Source: Evernia prunastri
Taxonomy: Eukaryota; Ascomycota; Lecanoromycetes; Lecanorales; Parmeliaceae
Length of the DNA: 64,000 nucleotides
Reading direction: 5' to 3'
Assembly: GCA_003184365.1 (NCBI GenBank)
Contig: NKYR01000032.1
Span: 248,001 to 312,000 of the forward strand
Positions 11,712 through 22,769 of the stretch are shown piece after piece. Positions within the stretch are counted from its first letter, which is position 1; each line of letters starts with the position of its first letter. Under the pieces are notes generated by a model. The model worked only from the letters and a program-made list of their open reading frames with translations, was not told the DNA's origin and did not search any database. Position numbers and translations under genes: made by a program.

Positions 11712-12556
11712 GAGCTCCGTCCATGCTACTTTCATGACTAAAGTTGTTGACCGTTACTCTAGTGTCTTCTCAACGGGCGCGCCAGATGCAGCAACAGATA
11801 CGCCGGCGAACGAGGAGGGGGTCGCCGAATAAATCGCCATCTCAATGCAGAGATTTTTCCTTCTTGTTGGCGTGGGCTAATTCAGACAAATCGCGGTCTT
11901 TGGTCAATCTACCGCAGCCAGCGCTGCCAAACAAGCTTTGTACTCAAAATCCATTTTCAAGCATGGCGTCTGTCTGGTGGACGTCCTCTCTCACGTCGTC
12001 TTTCCAATTCGCATTTCCTATTGGAAACGCCCAGTCATTAAGATGTACTTTAGCACAGTCGGTCAATTCAAACCCTCCGCAGGCGTCTAATAAGTCAGGG
12101 ATCTAGTATTCCATACTCGACGCTGGGTTTCGAGGTATATGTGATTCCTCTTTAGGGGATCATAGATAGGAGTGCAGAGATCGTTCAATCATGTTAGTCT
12201 GGCAAATTCGTTAAGATGGCTCTGAAGCTATAATAATTTGCGTTTGTGAGGGCATGATTTCCCATGTCGTGGAAAATCTTCAGCCAGCTAAGATGCGTAT
12301 ATCTCCGTCGTGCTCGGTATGTCTGTGAAAGCCAAAAGATCAATGCCATACGCTAAGGGTATATAATCGTCGTCCTAGGTATATCTGGAAAAGCCAAAAG
12401 ATCAAAGCCATACGCTGATAGGGTATCTCATACATTTCAATCAAAGCAGCAGACAGAAGTTCCAGCAAATGGCCAAGCAAGTCCCTTCCCAACTATCCCC
12501 CTCCCAGCCGCACAGTCTCAGCACTTGATTCCGCCAGCAAACCCCTCTTCGTGTCT
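11712..12556. other. Convergent intergenic region
   Basis: This 845-bp stretch separates the HP1 stop from the stop of the next, opposite-strand gene. It carries an imperfect direct repeat near 12307-12427 and otherwise shows nothing I recognise. It presumably contains both 3' UTRs. Confidence 0.6.
12307..12427. repeat. Imperfect two-copy direct repeat, about 60 bp unit
   Basis: Two adjacent units share GTCGT.CT, GGTAT.TCTG, AAAGCCAAAAGATCAA, GCCATACGCT and GGGTAT in the same order, with a few substitutions and small indels. They lie in the 3' intergenic region between HP1 and its convergent neighbour. Confidence 0.75.
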
Positions 12557-13978
12557 TCAACCTCCTTTGGGACAAGCAATCCCTTTCGCGACCCCAATGT
12601 CTTCCCAATCCACCTCCCAAACACTCAGGACAACCATCTCAACTCCAGGCTCTTGTCCCTGTCCCGGCTCCTTTTTCTTTATCCTCCCCAATACCCTGAC
12701 CATCTTACCCCTGCCCTGCTCGCCGACAAGTTCCTTCGAATCATTGTCCCATAACCCCACACCTTTCCAGAATGTGTACGCGCCAATAAGGTACGGCGGC
12801 TTGTCTGTGAATAGATCTCCGAATTGGAAAAACTGCTTATACCCTCCACCAGCTTCGCGTGATGAGAATACGACGCGTGCATAAAGCTCTATGATGGCAT
12901 CGACATTTGTACGTGAGGCTACCGCGGCAGCGTTCAGAGCTTCTCCTATTCGAAAGCAGATGCGCAGGACGGTACGATTTGTGAGGCCAAGTACTGGAGA
13001 GCGGTCGCGGATGGACTTTGGGAAAGAGGGACGCATGAATGGTAGGGCATCGCCGTTGGAGTTCACAGGCACGAGGTGTGGGTCATCAGTAAGGGATACA
13101 GGTATTTGAGACGATCTTGCTGGCGTGTAAGTCTTGGGTGGAAGCCACTGCAATTTTGGTGACAGTGGTCGCTTCTCAGGCGTCGCAGGTGTCATAGGGT
13201 AAGTTACCGGGAGACTTTTCGACTCATCGACCATGAGATCGATGAGCCCGTCATCCAGATCATTGTCATCGAAGCAGTTCTCGGATCCCTCCGCCAGAAT
13301 TACGCGGTCCGGGTTGGCATTGCCTGTGACGTGAGTTAAAATGCAGGAGGCTTGCGAACTCCGTTGAGGCGAAGAAGGGACTTCATCAATATTGCTGGCT
13401 ACTGCTCTTGGATCTTCGTCATATACGACTACTCCGTCTGACTCTTGGATAACTCCAGGCCAGTGCGATTGGTCGTTCCCAAGCTGCTCATCAACGTGTG
13501 AGGTATCATCAGAAAAATCCTGTGGCCGCCTGTCTGAGCCCAAGGGTTCATTACATTCCTTACCCGTTGGAATCGGCATTGACTGCATCATCTCTTCGAA
13601 ACACTCATCGCCTATGGGAAATCCGTCTTCACCCAGTCGTGCCGCTGCCTTAATTGTCGTCGTCTTCTTGGAGCTCGCAGCTCTTTTAGACCTAGACGCT
13701 GATGTAGAAGCAGATGGTTGAGTCTTCCGCCTCTTCAAGGCCCTGGCTTTATCGGCGGACTTGGACTTGATAGCAGCATCCTCGTGGTTTGGGTGGCTGG
13801 GAGCCGTGTCAGAATACCGGTTGATAGGTGTGAAGCCGGAGACTGTCGGCGCGGGACAAGAATTATCTGCGGTATCATCCAACATTGAGTGGTCCATCAT
13901 CGCAGCTTCTCTCATCTCATGCAAGTCCCATCCCCAAGGTCTTTGCGCCGTCACTCCTTTTGAATGCGCTAAGTGCAT
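12557..13978 (-). CDS. Conserved fungal protein of unknown function
   Basis: I recognise this as a conserved Pezizomycotina protein but know no function. The N-terminal two thirds are low-complexity, with a basic Ser/Lys-rich patch (KRRKTQPSAS, SRSKRAASSKK) suggesting nuclear localisation. The last 150 residues are ordered and conserved in type, with RICFRIGEALNAA, ELYARV.FSSRE, FQFGDLF.DKPPYL and VVLSVWEVDW. The beta-rich pattern could be an OB-like fold, but that is a guess. The frame remains open upstream to 14023 and a little beyond without an ATG there (GTG at 14023), and the upstream residues look coding. A short 5' exon is therefore probably missing; 13978 is simply the first in-frame ATG. 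Confidence 0.65.
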   Translation of the reverse strand: MHLAHSKGVTAQRPWGWDLHEMREAAMMDHSMLDDTADNSCPAPTVSGFTPINRYSDTAPSHPNHEDAAIKSKSADKARALKRRKTQPSASTSASRSKRAASSKKTTTIKAAARLGEDGFPIGDECFEEMMQSMPIPTGKECNEPLGSDRRPQDFSDDTSHVDEQLGNDQSHWPGVIQESDGVVVYDEDPRAVASNIDEVPSSPQRSSQASCILTHVTGNANPDRVILAEGSENCFDDNDLDDGLIDLMVDESKSLPVTYPMTPATPEKRPLSPKLQWLPPKTYTPARSSQIPVSLTDDPHLVPVNSNGDALPFMRPSFPKSIRDRSPVLGLTNRTVLRICFRIGEALNAAAVASRTNVDAIIELYARVVFSSREAGGGYKQFFQFGDLFTDKPPYLIGAYTFWKGVGLWDNDSKELVGEQGRGKMVRVLGRIKKKEPGQGQEPGVEMVVLSVWEVDWEDIGVAKGIACPKGG

Positions 13979-14023
13979 CCTCAACCTCTCTGTTTCCCTC
14001 CGTATATTCTCCTCCGCCACCAC

Positions 14024-14516
14024 TAGCCTCCACAGCCGATATTGAGATGATAGAACCTATCGCATACCGCAAACGTTGAAAGATGAAGAGTACAAGAGAA
14101 AAAGAGAGAATTTCCGGTACTCTGCACCCCGCCATCCCAAAAGAGTTAAACGCGGGGCTTTGCTCTTGGGCGCCTCATTTAGATGAGGCTCTAAAGTAAG
14201 CTCATTATCACGTATGAAAGAAAGATGTTTCTATTATGCCAACTGGGATACATTGTTGTTTACATTATAAGCCAGCAGTCTCTACGTACTCTGCTCTTGA
14301 TGTCTCGCTAGTCTCATCATTCTAAATCTCATTAACACTGGACATTGTGCTGACTTCCTCATCCCGCTATCATCTCTCGTCCCTGTCCCATAGCTGCTTG
14401 CATTCGCAGGAGCAAGTCTTCATGGCTGCCTCATAACTACTGTTTGTCTAGTCTCGATTATCCATCGTCAAAGCGTGTATGAACTCCACGACGCAAGTCT
14501 GGAAAGGAGAACAAGA
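14024..14516. promoter_or_regulatory. Divergent upstream region
   Basis: This 493-bp interval lies between the 5' end of the unknown minus-strand gene and the LSB5-like gene. It probably includes an unplaced first exon of the minus-strand gene. No recognised regulatory motif was found. Confidence 0.45.
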
Positions 14517-16016
14517 ATGTTTTCGTCTTCCGTACGTGGGCGATAAATTGGTTTGTTTCCGGCTGCCGAGGGAGTGTCTTGGGCCCAAATGATAATCCTG
14601 CCCAGCTCCCCTCCCCTTCAAATATCATGTGTAATATTCATGTTCTGCCTGGTGGCCCTGTCGTTAGGCAACTCAATGTCGTCTACTTGTAGCCCTGCTC
14701 ATCTTTTCACGAAGCTAATGTCATCTCTTCTGGACTATTAGAGCAAGCCATATTCGGCAATCACAGTCCAGATCAATCGCTTGACCAGCGAACAGTATGA
14801 AGCGGATGATATGAGTGGTATCGTAGACCTGATCGAGGTCATAAGATTGCAAACCGGTGGTCCAACCGAAGCAGCGCGAGCTATACGGAAGAAGCTGTAT
14901 GCCCAAATGTATATCGGCAACCAGTTTGAGCTCTGCTGAACCATATGTCGCAGTAAGTATGGCAACGTCGATCAACAACTTCGAGCTCTCACGGTCCTGG
15001 ATGGTCTCATCGAAAATGCTGGTCCCCGCTTTCAGCGTGCTTTCGCAGACGAACCGTTATTAGAGCGCCTTCGGGTTTGCGCTACCGACTCCTTGTCGGA
15101 CTCAGAGGTGAAGAACAAGTGTCAGATACTGTTCAGGCAATGGGCCGTTGCCTACCAGTCCACCCAAGGCATGGAGCGCATTGTGGCCCTCGAGAAGCAG
15201 CTTCCGAAGAGGAAAAAACCAGTCCCCCAGGCACAGTCGAAGGTACTGCAAGAAACCGAACGAGAAGCGAATGAAGACCTGTTCGGCAGCGCTGAAGACC
15301 AACCCATGTCTGGCGAGTCAAGCTCAACGGCTCCATCAAATCTGACTTCTAGAAACAATGCGGCCGCAAGCATCACGCCGACACCGAAATACCACCTCAA
15401 GAAACCGAAGCCTGACAAGCATAGCAGAAAATCGAAATCAAGAACCTTCAACCTTGAGAAGGAAAAACCCCAACTCCTTGAAACCATTGCTTCCTCTTCT
15501 GTCGCAAGCACCAACCTCATGAATGCTCTCAAACTCCTGAACAGAGAAAAGCTTCGTGTAAGCGAACACGCGGAGACTGTCAACCGCTTCGAAACATGCA
15601 AAGCGCTGCGAAGACAGATATTGCGGTACATTCAGCACGTGGAAAGCGAACAATGGCTAGGTAGCCTAATTAATGCCAACGATAGCCTCGTCGAGGCTTT
15701 GATGGCATATGAAATCCTGGACAAGAGCGTCGACGACGATAGTGATAGCGAAGGGCAACAGTTCAGCGACGACGAGCGACCAGCGAAACCTATAAAGCCG
15801 GATTCAGGCGTACAGAAAGATACACACGAAGCGTTTTCAAGACTCAACATCGGAAAAAAGCCTAATCAGCAGCATCCGACAATGCTTCTGAACGGGCAAG
15901 GTGGGATACGGCATGCCGAGGATGACGATTCCGAGGAAGAGGAAGGGGATGATCCTTTTGCAGATAGTAACGCCGTACACACGCCGAAGAATGAACGGCC
16001 TGGCATGACTTGGTAA
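14517..16016 (+). CDS. LSB5: LSB5-like VHS/GAT domain protein
   Basis: This 410-residue protein resembles yeast Lsb5, which has a VHS domain, a GAT domain and links to Las17 and actin at endocytic sites. The VHS domain occupies about residues 10-125, with LTSEQYE.DD, GPTEAARAIRKKL, KYGNV..QLRALTVLDGL and AFADEPLLERLR. The GAT-like helical region is at about 210-320. The tail is acidic and ends in GDDPFADSN...GMTW. Exon 1 codes only MFSSS; introns are 14532-14741 (210 bp, long for this window) and 14897-14953. Both junctions restore the expected VHS sequence. The call rests on remembered family sequence and is confident at family level. Confidence 0.85.
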
Positions 16017-17565
16017 GAGACAATCTTGCAATCAGGGATTTTAAGTGACTCACGGATCGCAGGTGAGAGGTATAGATATGACTGACGGGGTGATTTGCCG
16101 CTTGGGCTCAATGCACCATACAACATGCTCTTGTGACAGTACAAAGCCAATAAATCCGTACAGAACTATAGATAGTGGTGCTTGCACTTCCAAGTCCGAG
16201 TTCGCAAATGCTGGCCCAATCCTTCCCCTACTCTACTATTCAAAAACCCAACCTGCCGCTTCCTCTTCTCAGCATGATGTCTTCTCACTCAGCGTCTGTT
16301 TTCCTTCCATTTTCCATTCACTGCCCTTGCTTACATCCCGTAATTCCCCCTCCGGTGCTGGACGCCTTCCAAATTACAGCGAACAAAATTTGGATAGCAT
16401 GATGGAGATTAGCTAGGTTATCCTGCAAATCTCTAATGGTAGGTACATGAGTTGGAGGCGAGACAACAATGGCGGATTCAAGGAGGGGGGAGGAGCCAGA
16501 GAAGTGTTGCTGCAGGTCATCGAAGTCGACAAGTGCCTTTCTTGGTCGAGTCAACAGTCGTGCTATAACGCCGGGGAATGTCAGACGCCTACGACTAAGC
16601 GTTACGACTAAGCGTTGTACTTTGCTATGCAGTATGAATAAAGGAGCTGAATCATCGCTTATGAATCTAGCTTGATGATTGTGTAGGCTGCGTAGGTTAC
16701 AGCCGGTATTCACGCTGCTGATGGCGGATGATGGCGGGAGAGCGAGTGGTGGCAACATGTGAAGAACTGTGGGTCAATGCGGGTAGGACTGATATACCTG
16801 TATATATTCCGCGATGTCTGAGGCCAGAGAGAGGCAGTGTACGCATTACGTATGCGGGCTCCCTGAGAGGACGCACGCGCGAGGGGAGGCACAGTGGGCG
16901 GGTAGAGCGAGAGCAAGAGCAGAAGAGTGCGAACGAAGAGGACGAAGCCAGTCGAGTGGGATGCGGGACAGGGAAGAGTTGGGGAAAAGAGATGCCTGCT
17001 TGTATAGTGTCTATCCTGTGTAGAACTTGAAGGAATTCGAATATTTCCAAGGAAGATGAGGAGATTGCGAGAACACGTGAACATGAGTAAGTCGGATTTG
17101 GAGAGTGCGATAAGGAGAAGGAGAGGAGATGAGGAGATGTAGCAGAGCAATAAGGGACAGTGGATGTTCGAAAGTAACAGCTTGAGCTCGAAGGGGGTGG
17201 CTGCACGATCGTGCTGTGCATCCGTGCATCACCTTACCAGTAATCATCAGGACATCGGTGATAACCACTTCCAAGGCAAAATCGCAGGCACAATTGTTAC
17301 CATATGCATTGTTCTGTCCTAGCTGCAATATGTCTCGGAAACGCTGGCTCATAGCCACGCTCATAGTACTTTAATGTTCTCGACAGTCAAGTAACAGGAA
17401 TTAGTGTACACTTTTTCCGCCGGAACACCTTCGCTATCACATTTTCGCTATCACGCTTCGTCGGTTACTCGTGAAGATGTTGAAGATTCGTACAAGAACT
17501 TTTTCTTCTACTCTTCTCCTAGATGCCCGTAAATGCACTTAATAACTCATAATCGTTTCACGCCT
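16017..17565. other. Convergent intergenic region, 1.5 kb
   Basis: No convincing gene was found between the LSB5-like stop and the KAR9 stop. Open frames of 100-174 codons on the minus strand are Ser/Pro-rich and look like by-products of purine-biased sequence. A 13-bp tandem duplication (ACGACTAAGCGTT twice) lies near 16591-16616. A non-coding transcript cannot be excluded. Confidence 0.5.
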
Positions 17566-20184
17566 TCACCTTCCCCTGCTCATAGCTCCATTCTCCCTCC
17601 CTTGTGATACATGCATTGGACCCAGAGAGCTGCCTTTTTCGTTACAAATGGGCCTTGATCCAAAAGATGTCTCTTTGCTGTTTGTGTTTGATACCGTCCT
17701 CAATCCCAGAGCGGTCTCCCGCCCGTTCGAAGGTGCCCAAGGTGAGTTCTTCGGCAGAGGTAGCATACTAATGCGACGGCTGCTCGCAAGAGAGGTGCTT
17801 GGGCGCTGGGGCCTTGGGCTTGCAGATGAACACTCTCTGGTTGGCACATCTTGAGGTGAACCCGGTGCTGAGCCGAGGCGAATGCTCTCCTTTTTTGACA
17901 CGGTAGATGGAGGTGTCTTGTCCTTAACTTTTACCCAATCTGTCGAGTTTGTAGGTGAGGACCATGAAGTTTGACGCGTCCCAAGGGAGCTCTGGGCGCC
18001 AGATGCGACACGTGGGCGATGCGATATGGTTGCAGCGACGAGAGCGGGTGCTGGGGATGAACGACCCAACGGGCTGGGAAGAGCAAGACCGGATGAGTTT
18101 GGGTGAGACCCGGCGCTGCTTGGGCTTCGAAAAGCAATCGAACTCCTGCGACTAAAGGACAAAGTAGAATATGGTAATGGCCTTGGGTTCTGACCAAACT
18201 CAAAATGATCGACCTTAGAAGATGAATTCCAGCGAGGCTTGTTGTCGACTTGGGGCATGCCAGGTCGTTGCGTACGGCATACGGGGGTGAGTGTAGCCGA
18301 TGCTTGTTTGGCGTAAGGTGATGGTGATGCGCCTCGTGATGAGGACCAACCGTCCGATGTAAAGGACCTAGACATGGGGGTTCTGCGAGGCAGCTGAGTC
18401 GAGCCAGGCGATCCGGGTGGCATAGTGAGGTTTCGACGCGCATTGTTTAGACGGTTGCTGCTATTAAACACGATGCTGCTTCTGCGGCTCAATCCATTCA
18501 TACCAGGAGACTCATCACGCTTGTTGCCGCTTGTAGGTCCCATGATAATAGAGGATGTAGGTGAGCTGCCGGGGGTGTCAATAGCACTACCATTTGTAGA
18601 TCGGTCTAAGGAACGGTCGATGGACATGATACTAGAAATGGAGTCGCGCAGCTGTTGGTTCTTATTCTTGTTCATGGTCAGATCATCCAAAGCCAGATCC
18701 ATATCTTTCATGTCTGAGCTGATGCTTTGCCATCTAGCACTCGTGTCTGACTGCAGCCTTAGAATCTCGCCATTGACAGTGATGCGGCCAGTAACACCTT
18801 TATCAATGATTCCGAGAACCTTTTCAATTGCTGGGCCATAGTGAATCTTCTTTGCCTCATAGGCCTCCACCTTCTTAGCTAGCAACGGAGGATTGCTGTG
18901 CTGTGCCCCTACATCGATAGCCTCTTGGAGCTTGGTGATGGCGCGTTCGACCGACTCGCAGAGCTTTTGGGCTTGCCTGCCCGCGTTGCGGAACAGAAGC
19001 ACCCAACGATCCTCAGCGAGCTCTTGCCTCAGACGCTGAGCATCGCGTTCCAAGGTCTTCCACTTCTTCTCTAGGCTTATCCTCCGCGAGTCAAGCTCCT
19101 GACATGCTGTAGGCAGCACTGGTTGTGCTTTAGCATGGAAGTTTGATAGAGTCATTGGAAGGAAGTCCAATGACGCTCGAAGTGGCTGCATGCGGGCGAA
19201 GAGAGCCAGTAGTCGATCATCTTCCGGTGCCATGCCGGTGCCTGGTGACTCTATTGGTGAGCTTGGGGACAACGCATTCGATAAGCTAATGCGATGGCTT
19301 GTTGTCTCCTTCTCGCCCTCTTCCACGATAGTGTCAAGCTCCTGCATGTCAAGAGCTCCTATGCTCTCAGAAGGATCTGCTAGCAATGCTTTGTGCCTTG
19401 CCTCTTCCATCTCAAAAACCAGTCTGGATAGATTTTCCACTTCCAACCCGATGTCTCCGAGTACCACATTCCATAGCTCTTCCCATTCCATTGCCAATTC
19501 GACCTGTCTTTGAATGCCCTTCAGAGACCTCCGCACAGCTTCCCATGCCTCAAGGATCCTCTCCATTTGATCAACGACGCCTTTGAGTTGCTCACTAGGA
19601 ACATCCGAGATGTCGTCTCGCTCTTGCAGGTCTTCAATCGCTCTGACATACACACCAATAAGACTTTCGAATTTCTTGAGGGCCGCTTGAACCCCTCCAA
19701 GCCCTTCCCGGCCTCCAGCAGCGGCCCACTCCACGTCGTCCTCGGCGTTGAGTCCACTCAAAACTTCCGTTGCCTTCTGAAGCCATCGCCTGATCTGGTC
19801 TGCGGCGCTGCTGAGAGTGATCGCGGCGATAGGGGCTGTAGATATGGAAGAGATGCTGGTAGAAAGCAAAGTCGCATTGGGTAAAGCCAGGGAAGTCAAT
19901 TGTGAAAGTTGACTAGTGAGTGATATGCGTGAAAGGGAATATACAGAATTTGCCCGAGACGACCTCATTGAGTTCAGGGAGTCGAAGTATGACTCTGCAT
20001 CTACCGGCGACGCAAGCTTCTGCTTCGTGGATATTCCAACAGCAGATGGTAACAGCTCGTCATCCTCTGCACTGCTGATAGGTTGGACGTCTTCCGGTTT
20101 CTGTGCACTGGATTCAGTTCTGGTAATGGACCCGTTGCGACCTTTCTTCGAGAACCCTGTCAATATGTTATAGCCCGTCATCAT
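17566..20184 (-). CDS. KAR9: KAR9-family spindle-positioning protein
   Basis: This is an 872-residue, apparently intronless protein of the Kar9 family. In yeast, Kar9 links microtubule plus ends (through the EB1 protein Bim1) to myosin V and actin cables, and so orients the spindle. The family region spans about residues 100-540 and is mainly helical, with DQIRRWLQKATEVLSGL, FESLIGVYVRAIEDLQ, WEAVRRSLKGIQRQVE, EWEELWN.VLGDIG, LEKKWKTLERDAQRLRQ and DRWVLLFRNAGRQAQ. The C-terminal 300 residues are Ser/Pro/Arg-rich and disordered, the usual place for EB1-binding motifs, although I did not find an unambiguous SxIP. The ATG at 20184 is followed by a second ATG. The family call is good; details of partners are inferred. 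Confidence 0.85.
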   Translation of the reverse strand: MMTGYNILTGFSKKGRNGSITRTESSAQKPEDVQPISSAEDDELLPSAVGISTKQKLASPVDAESYFDSLNSMRSSRANSVYSLSRISLTSQLSQLTSLALPNATLLSTSISSISTAPIAAITLSSAADQIRRWLQKATEVLSGLNAEDDVEWAAAGGREGLGGVQAALKKFESLIGVYVRAIEDLQERDDISDVPSEQLKGVVDQMERILEAWEAVRRSLKGIQRQVELAMEWEELWNVVLGDIGLEVENLSRLVFEMEEARHKALLADPSESIGALDMQELDTIVEEGEKETTSHRISLSNALSPSSPIESPGTGMAPEDDRLLALFARMQPLRASLDFLPMTLSNFHAKAQPVLPTACQELDSRRISLEKKWKTLERDAQRLRQELAEDRWVLLFRNAGRQAQKLCESVERAITKLQEAIDVGAQHSNPPLLAKKVEAYEAKKIHYGPAIEKVLGIIDKGVTGRITVNGEILRLQSDTSARWQSISSDMKDMDLALDDLTMNKNKNQQLRDSISSIMSIDRSLDRSTNGSAIDTPGSSPTSSIIMGPTSGNKRDESPGMNGLSRRSSIVFNSSNRLNNARRNLTMPPGSPGSTQLPRRTPMSRSFTSDGWSSSRGASPSPYAKQASATLTPVCRTQRPGMPQVDNKPRWNSSSKVDHFEFGQNPRPLPYSTLSFSRRSSIAFRSPSSAGSHPNSSGLALPSPLGRSSPAPALVAATISHRPRVASGAQSSLGTRQTSWSSPTNSTDWVKVKDKTPPSTVSKKESIRLGSAPGSPQDVPTRECSSASPRPQRPSTSLASSRRISMLPLPKNSPWAPSNGRETALGLRTVSNTNSKETSFGSRPICNEKGSSLGPMHVSQGRENGAMSRGR

Positions 20185-21158
20185 AGACTCTTGTATGAGT
20201 TTTTCTGAAGGTCGTGATCTCCTTAGAGTGGAAGGGATGATCTGCGAAGTTTGCCGTTCTGTTTCTCAAAGGGAATTTAGGTGGCCTTTTCAAGGTTCAT
20301 CCTTTTCACACAACCTCTATGCTTAGTTGTCTTCACGCCGCCTGCTGGTACGAGCACCGAGCTGATGTAATTGTAAAGCCGCAGCCTCGTTTTCCAATTG
20401 AGCGGCACAAGAACTGTCAAGCACGATCATTGAAGCTTATACTGCACCAGCTCCAATGAACATCAATGTCGGAATAGCTAGGGTCGAAGCCTTTCCAGCT
20501 GCATGTGTCGAGAAGGCTGAGGATAAGGAGGTCGACGTTTCCGTCCAGTCGACTAGCTACAGCTTCGATTTCGGGAGCATTGGCAAGACTTGATTTCTAC
20601 TTGTAAGGACAGGACGTGTCGAGAATAAGGGAAACCTCCGCTGTGAGAAAAAGAGTGTACAAGGTTTCCCTCTGTGGGAAAGGAAGCTGGAGTAGGGGGC
20701 CGTGTTGAAACCCGAGCTCACGCGTTTAAGCGGCCGCAAGAGCTTCTAATTCGATTTGGAGCAGAATAGAGCAAGTGCGAGGTAAGCTGTTTGATATGTA
20801 AGCAAATTCTTAGGGGGTAATCAGCTGAAAGGTGGAAGCATGGGCAAGGTCTGTACTTTGTAAGGGTAGGTGAGGCGGGCAATTTCATGTTGACGGCCGC
20901 AGATTTACGGTAGACCATTGCATCATGACAGCACTACGGGCGACTTTTATATTTTTATAATCATGTCTGTACACAAGCATCTTCCGTCGCAAGGAAGTCT
21001 TGTTTCTTAACTGGATGGCCATTCTATGATAACGGATTGAATAACTGAGGGTATCATGAAAGATCATGCTGCCGGTAGGGCATTGGAGCACTGCCTGTTC
21101 TGCACATAGCACCTCCCATTCTGATTGAATCTCTACGAACATTTGTTCATAGCCATCA
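20185..21158. promoter_or_regulatory. KAR9 upstream region
   Basis: This interval of about 970 bp lies between the KAR9 start and the stop of the next minus-strand gene. It should contain the KAR9 promoter and the upstream gene's 3' UTR. No TATA box, repeat or RNA gene was recognised. Confidence 0.45.
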
Positions 21159-22769
21159 TCATCCTCTTGATTCATTGCGCTCATTGACCCTTAACTTAAT
21201 CCCCTGATCTCCGGGAAATATCGTCTTACGTTTTGGCCGCATTGCTGCCTCCTTAAAATGTTTTGTGAGCTCTTCCCTGACTACCCTGCTCCACTGAAGG
21301 ATGGCTGAATCAAAGTCTGTCCACGCCTCACTTTCCGCTTTCACCACTCCCGAAACACTCACTTTTAGCTTGATATTCCAGCGGATCTCGGCCGCTTTGA
21401 TCCAATAGCGGAGATTCTCAGAGCAGCGGTAAGGTTTATCAGTATTGGTATGGAAAGATTTGATCTCGCCCAATTGCATCTTGGATTTCTTCAAAAGAGC
21501 ATTGTGCAAATGAACCAGGGTCAGCCCAGTTCGTAATGCTTCCAGGAATTGTGTGGGTTTCTGGGCAGAGTCTTCAAGGGTTGTCCATTCAGGTAGGTTG
21601 CCCTCAGGCAGGAATGAGCACAAGAAAAGCCACTCTCTTTCCCGTTCTCGACCCTGCCAGGACCCTTCAAGCCAAGTCCAGCTGTCTGGAATCCTTTCCT
21701 CCTGCTCCTCCATCGCTGCTTCGTCTATCAGGAACGCTTCTAGACCTTCCACCCAATGCTTCATGACCCTTAGGTCTTCCTCCCTGATCCCGCCAGCGAA
21801 ATTGCGGCTAGCCATCCTTCTCAGTACATCGAGAACATCAAGGAGTTCTTCACGTATCTGGCGTTCCGACTTGATGCTGTAAAGGCGCTGCGGATTATTG
21901 TGGGAAGTGTAATAAATTTTAGCGGCACGAATCGCCAGGGTCACAACATCTAACACGTGCACTCCTTGTACCTCATACCATCCCGATGACTGTGAGAATG
22001 ACTTTGCCAAGTGGCATTTGCTGTTTACGTCTGGAGAGTTGTTTTCTGACTCCAGCTTTTGATGTTCGACATCCTGCTGATTTTGATCATGAACTTCTTG
22101 CAATGCCTTTTTGGCATCAGCTAGATTGGTCTCAAGATTGTGTCTGAGAGTCTCCAAATCTGGTGGCAGGAGAAGATATTGAACTCTGTGGTTGTAGGTG
22201 CTAACTGTTGGTGGCAGCATGAGTGGTTCTTCCGGATCCCTATCTGCTTCCTCATAAGAACGATCGCTCTCGTCCGTGCCTTGTCCCAAGTCTGGACTGC
22301 CACGAACTCTGGGGAAAATATCTGTAGACGGCTTCTCAATGCCCCTCTTTTTCTTCGAGTCTTTCGCCAACTGGCCTCCCTTGCCATCTAGTAAACCGGT
22401 ACGGGCGAAGTAGTATTGGAGATGAGCAATGCTACCTAAGCTAAGAACACTCTCCCTCTTCCCAGCCGAAGGGGCGAACGAAACACCTTGTGGCCGCACA
22501 TAACCTCTTTGGCGGATAGCACCAGATGCAGAGACAGAACGAGAGTTTAAGGATGGTTCAGAACCCGAAGAAACCGAAGAAGTGGTTGATGAATTAGCGG
22601 AGAAAGATCGACTCAGCGGTGGACAGGCAGATATTGCAGGCGTAGGAGATATCGACGGAGAGGGTGAGGAGTCTCTGGTTAAAGGTGGGGAATAAGAGGC
22701 ATTGCTCTCTGGCGATGGACTGGAAGCCATTGTAGGGTTGGGCGGAGCATCGCTCATATGATGATACAT
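21159..22769 (-). CDS. Conserved fungal protein of unknown function
   Basis: This 536-residue protein belongs to a family I recall from Pezizomycotina genomes without an assigned function. A Ser/Pro-rich N-terminal 110 residues are followed by GKRESVLSLGSIAHLQYYFARTGLLDGK and then LPPTVSTYNHR. A helical C-terminal half contains GWYEVQGVHVLDVVTLAIRAAK, EELLDVLDVLRRMASRNF and DKPYRCSENLRYWIKAAE. The last 150 residues loosely recall a calponin-type fold in predicted helicity only. Start codons at 22769, 22757 and 22730 are all in frame; any could be used. No intron is needed. Existence is confident; function is unknown. Confidence 0.8.
   Translation of the reverse strand: MYHHMSDAPPNPTMASSPSPESNASYSPPLTRDSSPSPSISPTPAISACPPLSRSFSANSSTTSSVSSGSEPSLNSRSVSASGAIRQRGYVRPQGVSFAPSAGKRESVLSLGSIAHLQYYFARTGLLDGKGGQLAKDSKKKRGIEKPSTDIFPRVRGSPDLGQGTDESDRSYEEADRDPEEPLMLPPTVSTYNHRVQYLLLPPDLETLRHNLETNLADAKKALQEVHDQNQQDVEHQKLESENNSPDVNSKCHLAKSFSQSSGWYEVQGVHVLDVVTLAIRAAKIYYTSHNNPQRLYSIKSERQIREELLDVLDVLRRMASRNFAGGIREEDLRVMKHWVEGLEAFLIDEAAMEEQEERIPDSWTWLEGSWQGREREREWLFLCSFLPEGNLPEWTTLEDSAQKPTQFLEALRTGLTLVHLHNALLKKSKMQLGEIKSFHTNTDKPYRCSENLRYWIKAAEIRWNIKLKVSVSGVVKAESEAWTDFDSAILQWSRVVREELTKHFKEAAMRPKRKTIFPGDQGIKLRVNERNESRG

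Noticed and set aside
16697..17364. Overlapping minus-strand frames of 117-174 codons
   Set aside because: They are Ser/Pro/Leu low-complexity in several frames at once, with no recognised motif and no supporting splice pattern.
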